From the NCBI GenBank assembly GCA_026988035.1, contig JALSLY010000041.1, positions 1 through 56,043 on the forward strand: a DNA stretch of 56,043 nucleotides. The letters run 5' to 3'. The notes beneath the pieces were generated by a model. That model saw only the letters and a list, made by a program, of their open reading frames with translations. It was not told the DNA's origin and ran no database searches. Every line of letters starts with the position of its first letter. Positions within the stretch are counted from its first letter, which is position 1. The translations under genes and the position numbers were made by a program. The DNA is from Thermotogae bacterium. Lineage in GTDB: Bacteria > Thermotogota > Thermotogae > Mesoaciditogales > Mesoaciditogaceae. Below, in pieces: positions 36,442 to 44,754 of this stretch.

Positions 36442-38409
36442 TTACATTTTGAAAGAATTCACAACATTATCCATTTCTTCTGCTACACTATTTAGCTCTT
36501 CTGAAAGCTTTGCCAGATTCTGTGACGCCTCAGCACTTTGTTTAATTCCACTCGAAATCGATTCGATTTTATCAGCTATACCCGCAACCATCTTTGCAGC
36601 TGTACCCATCGCACTTGCTATTTCTTCAGCACTTGCGCCTGCTTCTTCCGATGCCGCAGCTACCGATTCGATTTTGGTCATAATACCTTTTATCTGCCCA
36701 AGTATGCCAGAAATCTCTTTGGAAACTCCTTCAATCTCTTCTGATGCTTTTTCAATTGTTCCTACACTTTTCTCGGTCTCCAGAGAAACTTTTTCGGACT
36801 TATCCACTATCGCTTCTAAAATGTTTGCTATTTTTTGCGTTGACAATTTGGAATTTTCAGCCAGATTTCTTATCTCATCTGCAACTACGGCAAATCCTTT
36901 CCCGGCTTCTCCGGCCCTCGCAGCTTCTATTGCGGCGTTGAGTGCGAGAAGATTTGTCTGTTCAGCTATCTTGTTAATTTCCTCAACTATTTGACCTATA
37001 TTCTGAGTGGAATCTGCAAGCGATTTTATTTGCTCTGAATTGGCTTTGCTTGCTTCGTTTACTTCTCTAAACCTTTCCTTCATACTTTCAAGCAGTTCAT
37101 TTCCTTTTTCCGCGCCAGACGAGATTTCCTGCGCTTGATCTGATATTTCCTGAATGGAGTTAGAAACGTTTTGAGCGGCGCTCGCCACTTCTTCAGTCGA
37201 TGCAGAGGTTTCTTGTACAGAGGCAGAAACATTTTGAATTTCGGAATTTACTCCGTCAATTAAACTGGTCGCTTCTTCGACAGTTGCTGATACTTCTTCT
37301 GCTGTGGAAGAAAGCTGCTGGGACTCGCTTGACACATTCTTGGAATGTTTCACTATGTTAAAAACGGTGTTTCGAAGTGATTTGACAGTTTCGTCAAGTG
37401 CTTTACCTATTTCGGCTATTTCGTCTTTACCTTTAGTTGGAATTTTCACTCTGAGATTGCCTGCAGCCACTGCGTTAAGAGGAGGTATAAGCGCTTTTAT
37501 GGGGTTCACAAACCAATAGATGGCCGCGAGAATCCCAAAAACGACTGCGGCAGCCCCTATAATGGTTCCCACGATGATCAGAATAAGAGAAGCTTTGCTC
37601 GCGTCGGCCATGACATCACTCATTCTAACTGATATGATTAACTTATCACCGGTTGGTAGAGTTTTGAATATTCCATACTTTTTTTGTCCATTGTACGTGT
37701 AGTAGAAATTGCCGCTGTTTTTATCTTTTACCGTTTGCCACCAGTTGAATTGACTTAAATTCTCTCCGATCTTTTTCTCAACGCTTGCCAAAGATACAGT
37801 ACCGTTTGGTTCCGCGACAAAAAGCAGGCCATTTTCTCCATATTTAAAGCTTGAAATTTTACCCGTGAGATCGACTGGATTAAGATAAAATCCAGCAACA
37901 CCGATCATTTTTCCAGAAAAATCCATTATCTTTTCTGAAAAAATCACTGTGTCCGTGTGCTTTTGAGAATCGACTTCATTTTTGATCACAAGTGAATTTG
38001 CACTCAACACTTCTTGATACAGTTCAGACGACGCGATTTTGAAGTTTGATGGCGAGGTATACGTTTTGCCGCTTTTAAGGATCACAAAGATACCTTCAAT
38101 ATTAGGATATGCCTTTCTCAAATCATCAAAGGTTTTGATCGCCAATGCCACTTCGCCATTTTTGTCTTCGTACATGCCTTTTACACTCGCATCATTTGCG
38201 AGAGATGCTTCGAGTAATTGGTATTTGGCAAAATATTCCGTGACATAATCATATCTGCCTTTGAAAGTTGCACTCAATCCCCTCTCCGTTTCTTTCATGA
38301 TAGCTCCCTTTGCAGTTAGATCGGAATAAATTACAAAAAAAACTATTGGTGCAATGCTAACAATTGCGATGAGCACTAAGACTTTGACAGTCAATTTCAA
38401 GTTACTCAA
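36442..38409 (-). CDS. Methyl-accepting chemotaxis protein with Cache-type sensor (MCP1)
   Basis: A 655-residue chemoreceptor. One helix at about residues 8-28, a Cache-like ligand domain to about 275 ([46 protein letters not shown]), a second helix at about 278-303, HAMP, and a cytoplasmic coiled coil. The signalling tip [35 protein letters not shown] is interrupted by nothing unusual. TTG start with AAGGGGG at seven bases. No CheR/CheB-binding pentapeptide. It is transcribed leftward, away from the recombinase segment, and receives that segment's outward promoter in the present orientation. Cytoplasmic partners CheA/CheW/CheY are encoded at 54512-56043. Confidence 0.95.
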   Translation of the reverse strand: MSNLKLTVKVLVLIAIVSIAPIVFFVIYSDLTAKGAIMKETERGLSATFKGRYDYVTEYFAKYQLLEASLANDASVKGMYEDKNGEVALAIKTFDDLRKAYPNIEGIFVILKSGKTYTSPSNFKIASSELYQEVLSANSLVIKNEVDSQKHTDTVIFSEKIMDFSGKMIGVAGFYLNPVDLTGKISSFKYGENGLLFVAEPNGTVSLASVEKKIGENLSQFNWWQTVKDKNSGNFYYTYNGQKKYGIFKTLPTGDKLIISVRMSDVMADASKASLILIIVGTIIGAAAVVFGILAAIYWFVNPIKALIPPLNAVAAGNLRVKIPTKGKDEIAEIGKALDETVKSLRNTVFNIVKHSKNVSSESQQLSSTAEEVSATVEEATSLIDGVNSEIQNVSASVQETSASTEEVASAAQNVSNSIQEISDQAQEISSGAEKGNELLESMKERFREVNEASKANSEQIKSLADSTQNIGQIVEEINKIAEQTNLLALNAAIEAARAGEAGKGFAVVADEIRNLAENSKLSTQKIANILEAIVDKSEKVSLETEKSVGTIEKASEEIEGVSKEISGILGQIKGIMTKIESVAAASEEAGASAEEIASAMGTAAKMVAGIADKIESISSGIKQSAEASQNLAKLSEELNSVAEEMDNVVNSFKM

Positions 38410-38438
38410 GATAAATCCCCCTTTTCTTGATATGATTT

Positions 38439-38457
38439 TTTACGTTTTGAACGTAAA
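38439..38457 (-). promoter_or_regulatory. Palindrome in the MCP1 leader
   Basis: TTTACGTT-TTG-AACGTAAA is a perfect 8-3-8 inverted repeat, 30-48 bases upstream of the MCP1 start. It could be an operator or form an RNA hairpin just before the ribosome site. Confidence 0.4.
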
Positions 38458-38493
38458 CTTTATCTTACCATTTATTCATGCAAAAATATGTGC

Positions 38494-38523
38494 ATTCTAT
38501 TAAAAATAAAAGTTGTAACTCAA
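38494..38523 (-). promoter_or_regulatory. Possible resident promoter of MCP1
   Basis: On the minus strand TTGAGT (38518-38523) and TAGAAT (38494-38499) are 18 bp apart. If used, MCP1 would have some expression whatever the orientation of the neighbouring segment. Confidence 0.4.
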
Positions 38524-38553
38524 GACACACTTTTTTACCATGTTTTTTATCAT

Positions 38554-38562
38554 TTTACACAA
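38554..38562 (+). repeat. Extra recombinase-type half-site outside the left inverted repeat
   Basis: TTTACACAA here repeats, 15 bp away and in the same direction, the outer arm of the left inverted repeat (38569-38577). Confidence 0.4.
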
Positions 38563-38568
38563 AGGTTC

Positions 38569-38588
38569 TTTACACAAGTTTATTGTGT
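38569..38588 (+). repeat. Left 20-bp inverted repeat (IRL) of the recombinase segment
   Basis: TTTACACAAGTTTATTGTGT is the exact reverse complement of 39465-39484. Within it, the arm TTTACACAA and TTGTGT flank a five-base centre GTTTA, resembling a tyrosine-recombinase core site. The -10 box of the outward promoter lies inside it. Confidence 0.8.
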
Positions 38589-38610
38589 CACAAATTGATG
38601 ATTTTGTCAA
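38582..38610 (-). promoter_or_regulatory. Outward promoter in the invertible segment, pointing to MCP1
   Basis: On the minus strand TTGACA (38605-38610), 17 bp, CACAAT (38582-38587), with an extended TGa just before the -10 box. The -35 is perfect and the -10 matches four of six. The -10 is within IRL, and transcription would start in or at the edge of the repeat and run into MCP1 after a leader of about 165 nt. Confidence 0.65.
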
Positions 38611-38652
38611 TTCTATATTTTGGCCTCTTTAACACGATCTGTCTCTTTAAGT

Positions 38653-38670
38653 CTTCTCACTTGAGTGAGA
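38653..38670. other. Hairpin inside the invertible segment
   Basis: TTCTCACT-TG-AGTGAGAA is a perfect 8-bp inverted repeat lying between the R3 copies and the outward promoter. It could limit read-through from the recombinase gene into the outward transcript, though there is no T-run on the minus strand. Confidence 0.35.
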
Positions 38671-38689
38671 ATTATTAATCCTTCCTTCA

Positions 38690-38836
38690 GATGGCGAGCT
38701 CATATGTCTTGATGAAAACTTCGAGGGGGATGTGAAAAACCTCTTTTTTATAGTTTTGGATTATCTTGTAACGTTTGTGCACAATCTGAGTTTCCTTAAA
38801 AATTTGAATCGTCTTGTAAAATTCACACACAATATG
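38690..38836 (+). repeat. Dispersed repeat R3 (one right end plus a truncated tandem copy)
   Basis: 38690-38793 matches the right end of R1 (GATGGCGAGCTCATATG, then CTTGATGAAAACTTCGAG and the CTTGTAACGTTTGTGCACAA end). 38794-38836 is a second, shorter copy of the terminal 40 bases (TTGAATCGTCTTGTAAAATT). The truncated copy runs up to the recombinase stop codon. Confidence 0.6.
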
Positions 38837-38837
38837 G

Positions 38838-39431
38838 TTACAAATTTAGGTCTATGTATATTTCATCAAGTTGTTCTTGTGTTATACCGATATAGCGCAA
38901 TGTTGTAGATGAACTTGAATGATTTAACATTTTTTGTATGTATTCCACGGACACCCCTTTTTTGTATAATTGATACCCAAATGTTTTACGGAGTGTATGG
39001 GTTCCGATACTTTCGTCTATTCCAACCATCTTTGCGTATTTGTTGAGTAAAAGCCATACGTATTGACGTGTTATAGAACGCGAGCGACCTTTTTTGTGGT
39101 TGCGAGGCGTAAAAATGTAATCGTCTCTTGAAACGTTTTTGAGTGTGTTGAGGTATCTTTCTACCGCATGATGGATCGATTTGTTCATGATAAATATTTT
39201 TGTTTTGCCTGTTTTTTGCTCCTTAATAGTTATCCTCGAGTTTACTTTTTCAATCGTTCCAAATCGATCGAGAAATAGAGACCACTTCATTGACAAAAGA
39301 TCCGAAATACGAAGCCCTGTATTTATGCCTAACACAAATAGTAAGAGGTCTCTGTAAGCCCCTCGTTCCTCCATCAAAGTTTTAATGGCCTTAATCTTCT
39401 TTTTGTCTCGAATAGGCCTAACTTCTTTCAT
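38838..39431 (-). CDS. Short tyrosine recombinase (FimB/FimE-sized), candidate invertase
   Basis: A 197-residue tyrosine recombinase made of the catalytic domain with only a very short N-terminal arm. All catalytic residues are present: R41 (TGLRISD), K73 (EQKTGK), H145 and R148 (HTLRKTFG), H171 (LNHSS) and nucleophile Y180 (TLRYIGI). The size and lack of an N-terminal SAM-like domain match FimB/FimE and other inversion recombinases more than XerC/D or phage integrases. The gene lies within a segment bounded by 20-bp inverted repeats; its TATAAT (39452-39457) is beside the right repeat, and its ribosome site is AAAGGGCGGTGA. No phage genes are nearby. I infer that it inverts the segment that encodes it. 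Confidence 0.85.
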   Translation of the reverse strand: MKEVRPIRDKKKIKAIKTLMEERGAYRDLLLFVLGINTGLRISDLLSMKWSLFLDRFGTIEKVNSRITIKEQKTGKTKIFIMNKSIHHAVERYLNTLKNVSRDDYIFTPRNHKKGRSRSITRQYVWLLLNKYAKMVGIDESIGTHTLRKTFGYQLYKKGVSVEYIQKMLNHSSSSTTLRYIGITQEQLDEIYIDLNL

Positions 39432-39461
39432 ATAATCACCGCCCTTTCGATATTATAAAAC

Positions 39462-39484
39462 TTTACACAATAAACTTGTGTAAA
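39462..39484 (+). repeat. Right inverted repeat (IRR) with full palindromic core
   Basis: TTTACACAA (39462-39470), TAAAC and TTGTGTAAA (39476-39484) form a perfect 9-5-9 palindrome. Bases 39465-39484 are the exact reverse complement of IRL. The asymmetric five-base centre is TAAAC here and GTTTA in IRL, so the sites are head-to-head and strand exchange would invert what lies between. Confidence 0.8.
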
Positions 39485-39509
39485 ATTCATACAAAGGGGG
39501 AAATGGAAT

Positions 39510-41186
39510 ATGAGTATGAGAACCAAAATCATCTTGCTTGTTGTTATCCCGATCGTGATTCTGTGGGGAGTCGGCATGTTTATCTATTTCCAACTGAATA
39601 ATGTCAGTGCAAAAGTTCATAACATGGTGGATGTTTACTCGGAGGCTCTGATAACTTCAAAGAACATCCATATAGGGGCTTTAAGGATTGAAGAAAATGT
39701 TTTTTCTTACATTGCCACGAAATCAAGTGAAGATAAGGACAAGTTGATTCAGTCCATAAGCTATTTAAAATCGAATGTTGAAGAGCTCAACAAGCTATCT
39801 CTCGCTAAGTATGCGAAGTATTTAAAAACGATGGAGGCTTCCATTTCCTCTCTTGAATCTCAGGCATCTGAAATGGATAAAGCGGTACAAAGTGGGACCA
39901 AAAATCTAACTGTCAAAGAAAATAAAATGGTAAAATCAACTAATCAGATAGTAGCAACAGCTCAAAATATGGCGAAAATCGCGGAAAACGACATGAAAAA
40001 TGTTGGAAGTGATACCAAGAGATCCATCGGAACTGTATTACTCCTTCAGCTTTATGTTCCTCTTGTTGTGCTCGCAATTTCCATCATTGTTGCCTTGTTG
40101 ATCGTAAGAGCTATGCTTGCAAATCTTAGACCTTTAATGGAAGCGGCGCAAAAACTTCAGGACAATGATCTAACTTTCGAATTTAAAGAAAAGCAAGGAA
40201 AGGATGAAATATCTAAACTATTCGAAGCGTTCAGAAAGGCTACTGTTCATTTGAAAAACAACATGAAAAATGTTCATCAGAGTGCTAATGAAGTTTCTGA
40301 TGAGATGGACAGCATCACCTCATCGGTGGAATCGGTATCGCAAGGTATGAACGAGGCAACAATAGCCGTGACAGATATTGCAAAAAAAATGCAGGATGTC
40401 TCAGCTGCTACCCAAGAAGTCACAGCCAGTGCGGAGGAGATGGCATCCACTATAAAATCAGTCGCAGACAATTCTCAGGAAGCATCTCAATTTGGTGAAG
40501 AGAGTGCAAAACTTGCTAAAGAAGGTGGAAAGAGCATAGAAGAAGTTATAAATGCCATGAAAGATATCTCTGATGTGGTCAAAGACATTCAAAGAGTCGT
40601 TGAAAACTTCAATATGGGTGCGAAAGAAATATCCAATTTCGTCATCACTGTAACATCAATAGCCGAGCAAACCAACTTACTTGCACTAAACGCTTCCATA
40701 GAAGCTGCCAGAGCGGGAGAAGCTGGAAAAGGATTCGCCGTAGTTGCAGATGAAATAAGAAATCTCGCTGAAGACAGTAAGCAGGCAGCTGCCAGAGTAG
40801 AAAAAGTTGTCGAATCTGTGAACAACGTTGCAAAGGATTCGTTAAAAGTTTCTGATAAGATTAAATCAAGCGCAGAGAAGGGTTCAAAACTCGCAGATGA
40901 AGCAAGCGAGAAACTAAAAGAGATAATTTCAAGAATAGATAAGATCACTCAAATGATGGAAAGAATAGCCGCTGCAGTTCAAGAACAGACTGCCTCAATG
41001 GATGAGGTGGCTAAGGCGATGACCAGCAATGCTCAAACAGCTACAGATATATCTGCATCAAGTGAGGAAATATCTGCCTCTGCCGAAGAAACAAATGCTG
41101 CGGCTGAGGAAATTGCGTCCGCCGTTAAGAATGTGAGGGAAAAGGTTCAAAGTTTGAAAAAGATCGTCGATACTTACAAAATGTAA
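39510..41186 (+). CDS. Methyl-accepting chemotaxis protein with four-helix-type sensor (MCP2)
   Basis: A 558-residue chemoreceptor. Helix 1 spans about residues 6-28, an all-helical periplasmic domain runs to about 180 (4HB-like, rich in Lys/Glu/Ser), helix 2 about 181-205, then HAMP, then the coiled coil with tip [30 protein letters not shown]. No CheR pentapeptide. It starts 25 bases right of IRR with a GGGGG ribosome site. No good promoter precedes it in the present orientation: the position 17 bp upstream of the CACAAT in IRR reads CCTTTC. It shares little with MCP1 outside the signalling domain. The HD-GYP gene follows after 17 bp. Confidence 0.95.
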   Translation: MSMRTKIILLVVIPIVILWGVGMFIYFQLNNVSAKVHNMVDVYSEALITSKNIHIGALRIEENVFSYIATKSSEDKDKLIQSISYLKSNVEELNKLSLAKYAKYLKTMEASISSLESQASEMDKAVQSGTKNLTVKENKMVKSTNQIVATAQNMAKIAENDMKNVGSDTKRSIGTVLLLQLYVPLVVLAISIIVALLIVRAMLANLRPLMEAAQKLQDNDLTFEFKEKQGKDEISKLFEAFRKATVHLKNNMKNVHQSANEVSDEMDSITSSVESVSQGMNEATIAVTDIAKKMQDVSAATQEVTASAEEMASTIKSVADNSQEASQFGEESAKLAKEGGKSIEEVINAMKDISDVVKDIQRVVENFNMGAKEISNFVITVTSIAEQTNLLALNASIEAARAGEAGKGFAVVADEIRNLAEDSKQAAARVEKVVESVNNVAKDSLKVSDKIKSSAEKGSKLADEASEKLKEIISRIDKITQMMERIAAAVQEQTASMDEVAKAMTSNAQTATDISASSEEISASAEETNAAAEEIASAVKNVREKVQSLKKIVDTYKM

Positions 41187-41203
41187 TAAGAGGAAGCAGT
41201 AAC

Positions 41204-43267
41204 GTGAAAAGACAATTCGTTGTGCTATGGGTACTTTCAACACTCTTCGTTACATCTATGCTGGCATTAACAATTAAAGTGGGAGTATATTCAAACCCGC
41301 CTCTTTCATTTTACAAAAATGGGCAAGCTCAAGGCATATTTCCAGACATTTTAAACTATATAGCTAAAAAAGAAGGATGGACTATTGATTACACCTACGC
41401 GCCCTTTTTTACTCTTTTAAAAGATTTAAAGAGTGCAAAAATAGACGCCGTTTGTTCCATAGCTTATACAGAGGCAAGAGCCAAAACATATAATTTTAGT
41501 AGTGAATATCTTTTGTCAAATTGGGCACAGGTTTATGCACCATATGGAAGCAACATAAACACTCCGTTCGATTTGAATAACAAGCGCGTAGGTGTTTTGA
41601 AATCAGATGTGTTCTACGTTGGAAAGTTTGGCTTTAAATACTTTTTGGATCATCTCGGTGTACACGTTAAGTTCGTGGAATTTAACACCTATTCTGATAT
41701 ATTTAAAGCACTTAAAGAAAGAAAAATAAATGCTGGTGTTGTAGACAGAATTTTCGGTGATGCCAACAAATTCAAGTACGATTTGAAAGAGACTCCCATA
41801 ATATTCTCTCCAATTGAAGAAAGGTTTGCTTTCTCAAAAGAGAGCCTTATTGCGAAGATCGTCGCTCCAATAATAGATAAGTATGTAAAAAAGATGAAAA
41901 TGAATCCGAAATCAGTTCTCTACACATCCATAGACAAGTATCTTGGATATGCGCCTTCAAGATTTGTGATTCCCAAATGGGTGTTTTATCTCATTTACAT
42001 ATCTATCGCCGCATTTTTGGTGCTTATCGCCAACATCTTTGTCTTAAGAAAATTGGTCAAAAAAAGAACAGAAGAACTCAGAAAGAAGAACAAGGAGTTG
42101 CACGTTACCAACGAAGAATTAAACGCCTCCAACGAAGAAATAAACGCTATGAACGAGGAGTTGGAAAAAGCTTACACAACTTTAGAGGCGGCCAATACCC
42201 GGTTCCAGAGCGTGTCAGCTTTGCTTTCTCAATTAGATATGGTAGATGTGAGAGGAGAAGAGTTTTTTAATCAAGTGCTGGATAAAACTTTAGAACTTAT
42301 TCCTCAAGCAAAATATGGGAGTGTTTCCATCTTAGAGGGAGAAAACTGGAACTTTGTAGCATCCAGAGGTCATGATATGGAAATTCTAAAGAGCCTTCCC
42401 TTAAAATTAGAATACGCTTACTTTTCCGACGAAAGTCAAATAGTACCCAATATTCTAAAAGAAAAAAGGGGGTTGCTACCGTCTAAAACATTTGAACAAT
42501 TAAAGAAGGCCACCAAGCCGATCAAGCAAACTTTGATCGCACCCATGAAATTTTCGGATGAAATCATGGGTTACATAACCGTTGATATTCCAAAAGAAAG
42601 TGAAGAGTCCTTCTCGGATGAGGATTTGAAAATGATCGATAATTTTGCCAAAATAGCTTCTGCTTTTTATGTAGCTAGAAGATATCTTAGATCTCACGAG
42701 GAACTTCAAAGCAGACTCATTTTTGTTATGGTTAAGGCGCTTGAGAAGTTTCATGGGTACACAAAGGGGCATTCCGAAAATGTTGCCAGATGTTCCATGA
42801 ATTTGGCAAAAAGGCTTGGTTTGAGTGAAAGAGAACAAAAAAGGATTTACCAAGCCGGTTTGCTTCACGACATTGGAAAAGTATTCGTACCAAGGTCAAT
42901 ATTGGATAAAAATGGTAGCCTCACGGACGAGGAATACGGTGAAGTGAAAAAACATCCAATAATTGGTGCTGAATTGATCGAAGAAGGAGCAAATCTGAAA
43001 GAAATAGCATCAATAGTTCGTTATCACCATGAAAGATGGGATGGTATGGGATATCCGGATGGATTGAAGAGTGAGGAGATACCTTTAGAGTCAAGAATAA
43101 TGGCCGTATGCGATGCTTTTGACGCGATGACGAGCGACAGGGCTTACAGAAAAGCCATGAACAAAAAAAGCGCCTTGGAAGAAATAGAGAAAAATGCCGG
43201 GAAACAATTCGATCCAGCCATAGTGCAAGAATTCTTTAAGATGATAAAGGCTTTAGGTAAAATGTGA
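41204..43267 (+). CDS. Periplasmic-binding-domain/GAF/HD-GYP c-di-GMP phosphodiesterase
   Basis: A 687-residue sensor enzyme. A signal-anchor or signal peptide is followed by a family-3 solute-binding domain at about residues 22-250 (IKVGVYSNPPLSFYKNGQAQGIFPDIL), a membrane helix at about 257-280, a coiled coil rich in NEELNASNEEINAMNEEL, a GAF domain at about 345-480 and an HD-GYP domain. The catalytic residues are intact: LLHDIGK and HHERWDGMGYPDG. It should hydrolyse c-di-GMP under control of a bound small solute. GTG start after AGAGGAAG, 17 bp from MCP2, so the two are likely one transcript. Its stop codon lies at the edge of repeat R4. Confidence 0.93.
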   Translation: MKRQFVVLWVLSTLFVTSMLALTIKVGVYSNPPLSFYKNGQAQGIFPDILNYIAKKEGWTIDYTYAPFFTLLKDLKSAKIDAVCSIAYTEARAKTYNFSSEYLLSNWAQVYAPYGSNINTPFDLNNKRVGVLKSDVFYVGKFGFKYFLDHLGVHVKFVEFNTYSDIFKALKERKINAGVVDRIFGDANKFKYDLKETPIIFSPIEERFAFSKESLIAKIVAPIIDKYVKKMKMNPKSVLYTSIDKYLGYAPSRFVIPKWVFYLIYISIAAFLVLIANIFVLRKLVKKRTEELRKKNKELHVTNEELNASNEEINAMNEELEKAYTTLEAANTRFQSVSALLSQLDMVDVRGEEFFNQVLDKTLELIPQAKYGSVSILEGENWNFVASRGHDMEILKSLPLKLEYAYFSDESQIVPNILKEKRGLLPSKTFEQLKKATKPIKQTLIAPMKFSDEIMGYITVDIPKESEESFSDEDLKMIDNFAKIASAFYVARRYLRSHEELQSRLIFVMVKALEKFHGYTKGHSENVARCSMNLAKRLGLSEREQKRIYQAGLLHDIGKVFVPRSILDKNGSLTDEEYGEVKKHPIIGAELIEEGANLKEIASIVRYHHERWDGMGYPDGLKSEEIPLESRIMAVCDAFDAMTSDRAYRKAMNKKSALEEIEKNAGKQFDPAIVQEFFKMIKALGKM

Positions 43268-43330
43268 AAAGATCTCTTTCCTTAAAGGTTTGAATTAGTT
43301 TGTAAAGTTTGCTCACGATATGAGTTATAA
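43264..43330 (+). repeat. Dispersed repeat R4 (right-end fragment)
   Basis: ATGTGAAAAGATCTCTTTCC, then TTAAAGGTTTGAATTAG, TTTGTAAAGTTTGC and a CACGATATGAG end match the last 65 bases of R1. The TGA stop of the HD-GYP gene is part of the repeat. A TATAAT follows directly (43326-43331), 40 bp ahead of lpd. Confidence 0.6.
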
Positions 43331-43370
43331 TATTCACAATTAAAGTATGAAAGAGCTGGAGGAGTTAAGA

Positions 43371-44729
43371 ATGATCTATGATCTCTTTGTAGTTGGAGGT
43401 GGGCCTGCGGGCTATGTTGCCGCCATAAGGGCTTCACAGCTAAACATGAAGGTTGCCATCGCTGAGGAAAAATTCTGGGGCGGAACGTGTACAAATGTTG
43501 GTTGTATCCCGACAAAAGCGTGGCTCGCATCATCTGAACTTTTCGACAAAATCAAAGGCGCTAAAAAATTTGGAATTTCTGTAGAAAATGTATCAATAGA
43601 CATGAAAAAAATTAAAGCTCGCACTAACCGCATTGTCATGCGCAATAGGAAGGGTATAGAGTTTCTTCTTAAGAAAAATCACGTTGAATTTTTCAACGCT
43701 CATGCTGTGATAAAAAATCTTCACAGCGCCCGTGTTGGCGATAAAACTGTAGAGTTCAAAAATCTACTTCTCTCGCAGGGTTCTCATCCAATAAAGTTTT
43801 CTCCTTTTAATGTTGAAGGGATTTTAACAAGTGATGAGATATTCTCTCTTGATGAGATGCCAAAGAACTTGCTTGTGGTAGGTGGAGGAGTCATAGGGGT
43901 TGAGATGGCAACTTTCTTCTCAACTTTTGACTGTAAAGTCACGATTGTGGAAATTATGGATCACATATTGCCTACGATGGACACAGATGTGGCAGAAACT
44001 CTCACAAATACGCTTAAAAGGCGCGGAATAGACATTTACACTAAGGCTAAGACATTATCTGTTGATAGGGCAGATGAGGGTTATAAAGTCATTTTTGAAA
44101 CTGATGAGAGAATTGAAAAAAATTTTGACAAGATTCTGTTAAGCGTTGGAAGAAAGTCTAACGTTTTTGACGACCTAAAGTCTCTTGGAGTGGCGCTTGA
44201 CAATAAAGGAAATGTGATAACAAATGAACATATGCGAACTAATCTCGAAAGCATTTATGCAGCGGGAGACATAAACGGGAAATATATGCTTGCTCATGTT
44301 GCGTCAAGAGAAGGAATTGTAGCTGTAATGAATATGAGTGGCAAAGAGACTAAAATCGATTACAGTGCGGTTCCAAGTGTTATCTTCACCACTCCAGAAA
44401 TTGCAACCACGGGAAAAAGCGAAAATGATTTAAAGCATGAAGGTGTAGAATACACCAAAGGTGTTTTTCCAATGAGCGCCCTTGGACGTGCACGAACACT
44501 TGAATTCAACGATGGATTTGCCAAAGTCCTGTCAGACAAAACTGGAAAGATTCTCGGTATAACGATTGTGGGACCTATGGCTACAGAAGTTTTAATGGAG
44601 GGCGTTATAGCAGTTCAAGAAGGATACACACTCGAACAACTCGTCAAGCACATTCATCCTCATCCCACCATATCTGAAATACTGATGCAAGCTACTGAGG
44701 ATGCACTTGGAATGCCAATAGACAAATAA
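43371..44729 (+). CDS. lpd: Dihydrolipoamide dehydrogenase-type flavoprotein
   Basis: A roughly 452-residue class I pyridine nucleotide-disulfide oxidoreductase. FAD loop VVGGGPAGYVAAIRA, the redox pair CTNVGC in GGTCTNVGCIPTKAW, NAD site VVGGGVIGVEMATFF, and the C-terminal His-Glu motif HIHPHPTISEI with the catalytic base. This is the E3 pattern, oxidising dihydrolipoamide with NAD+. No 2-oxoacid dehydrogenase or glycine cleavage gene is adjacent. The ATG at 43371 follows GGAGGAG; the earlier ATG at 43347 would place that site inside the gene. Confidence 0.88.
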   Translation: MIYDLFVVGGGPAGYVAAIRASQLNMKVAIAEEKFWGGTCTNVGCIPTKAWLASSELFDKIKGAKKFGISVENVSIDMKKIKARTNRIVMRNRKGIEFLLKKNHVEFFNAHAVIKNLHSARVGDKTVEFKNLLLSQGSHPIKFSPFNVEGILTSDEIFSLDEMPKNLLVVGGGVIGVEMATFFSTFDCKVTIVEIMDHILPTMDTDVAETLTNTLKRRGIDIYTKAKTLSVDRADEGYKVIFETDERIEKNFDKILLSVGRKSNVFDDLKSLGVALDNKGNVITNEHMRTNLESIYAAGDINGKYMLAHVASREGIVAVMNMSGKETKIDYSAVPSVIFTTPEIATTGKSENDLKHEGVEYTKGVFPMSALGRARTLEFNDGFAKVLSDKTGKILGITIVGPMATEVLMEGVIAVQEGYTLEQLVKHIHPHPTISEILMQATEDALGMPIDK

Positions 44730-44735
44730 ATCACC

Positions 44736-44753
44736 ACATCCTATAGGATGTGA
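44736..44753. terminator. Bidirectional terminator between lpd and the RseB-like gene
   Basis: CACATCCTATAGGATGTG is an 18-base perfect palindrome between two convergent genes, with ATTTATTT on the right and AAATAA on the left. Confidence 0.5.
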
Positions 44754-44754
44754 T

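Noticed and set aside
38838-39431. Tyrosine recombinase as a prophage integrase
   Set aside because: No phage genes, tRNA target or direct-repeat attachment sites are near; the flanking repeats are inverted and enclose only this gene.
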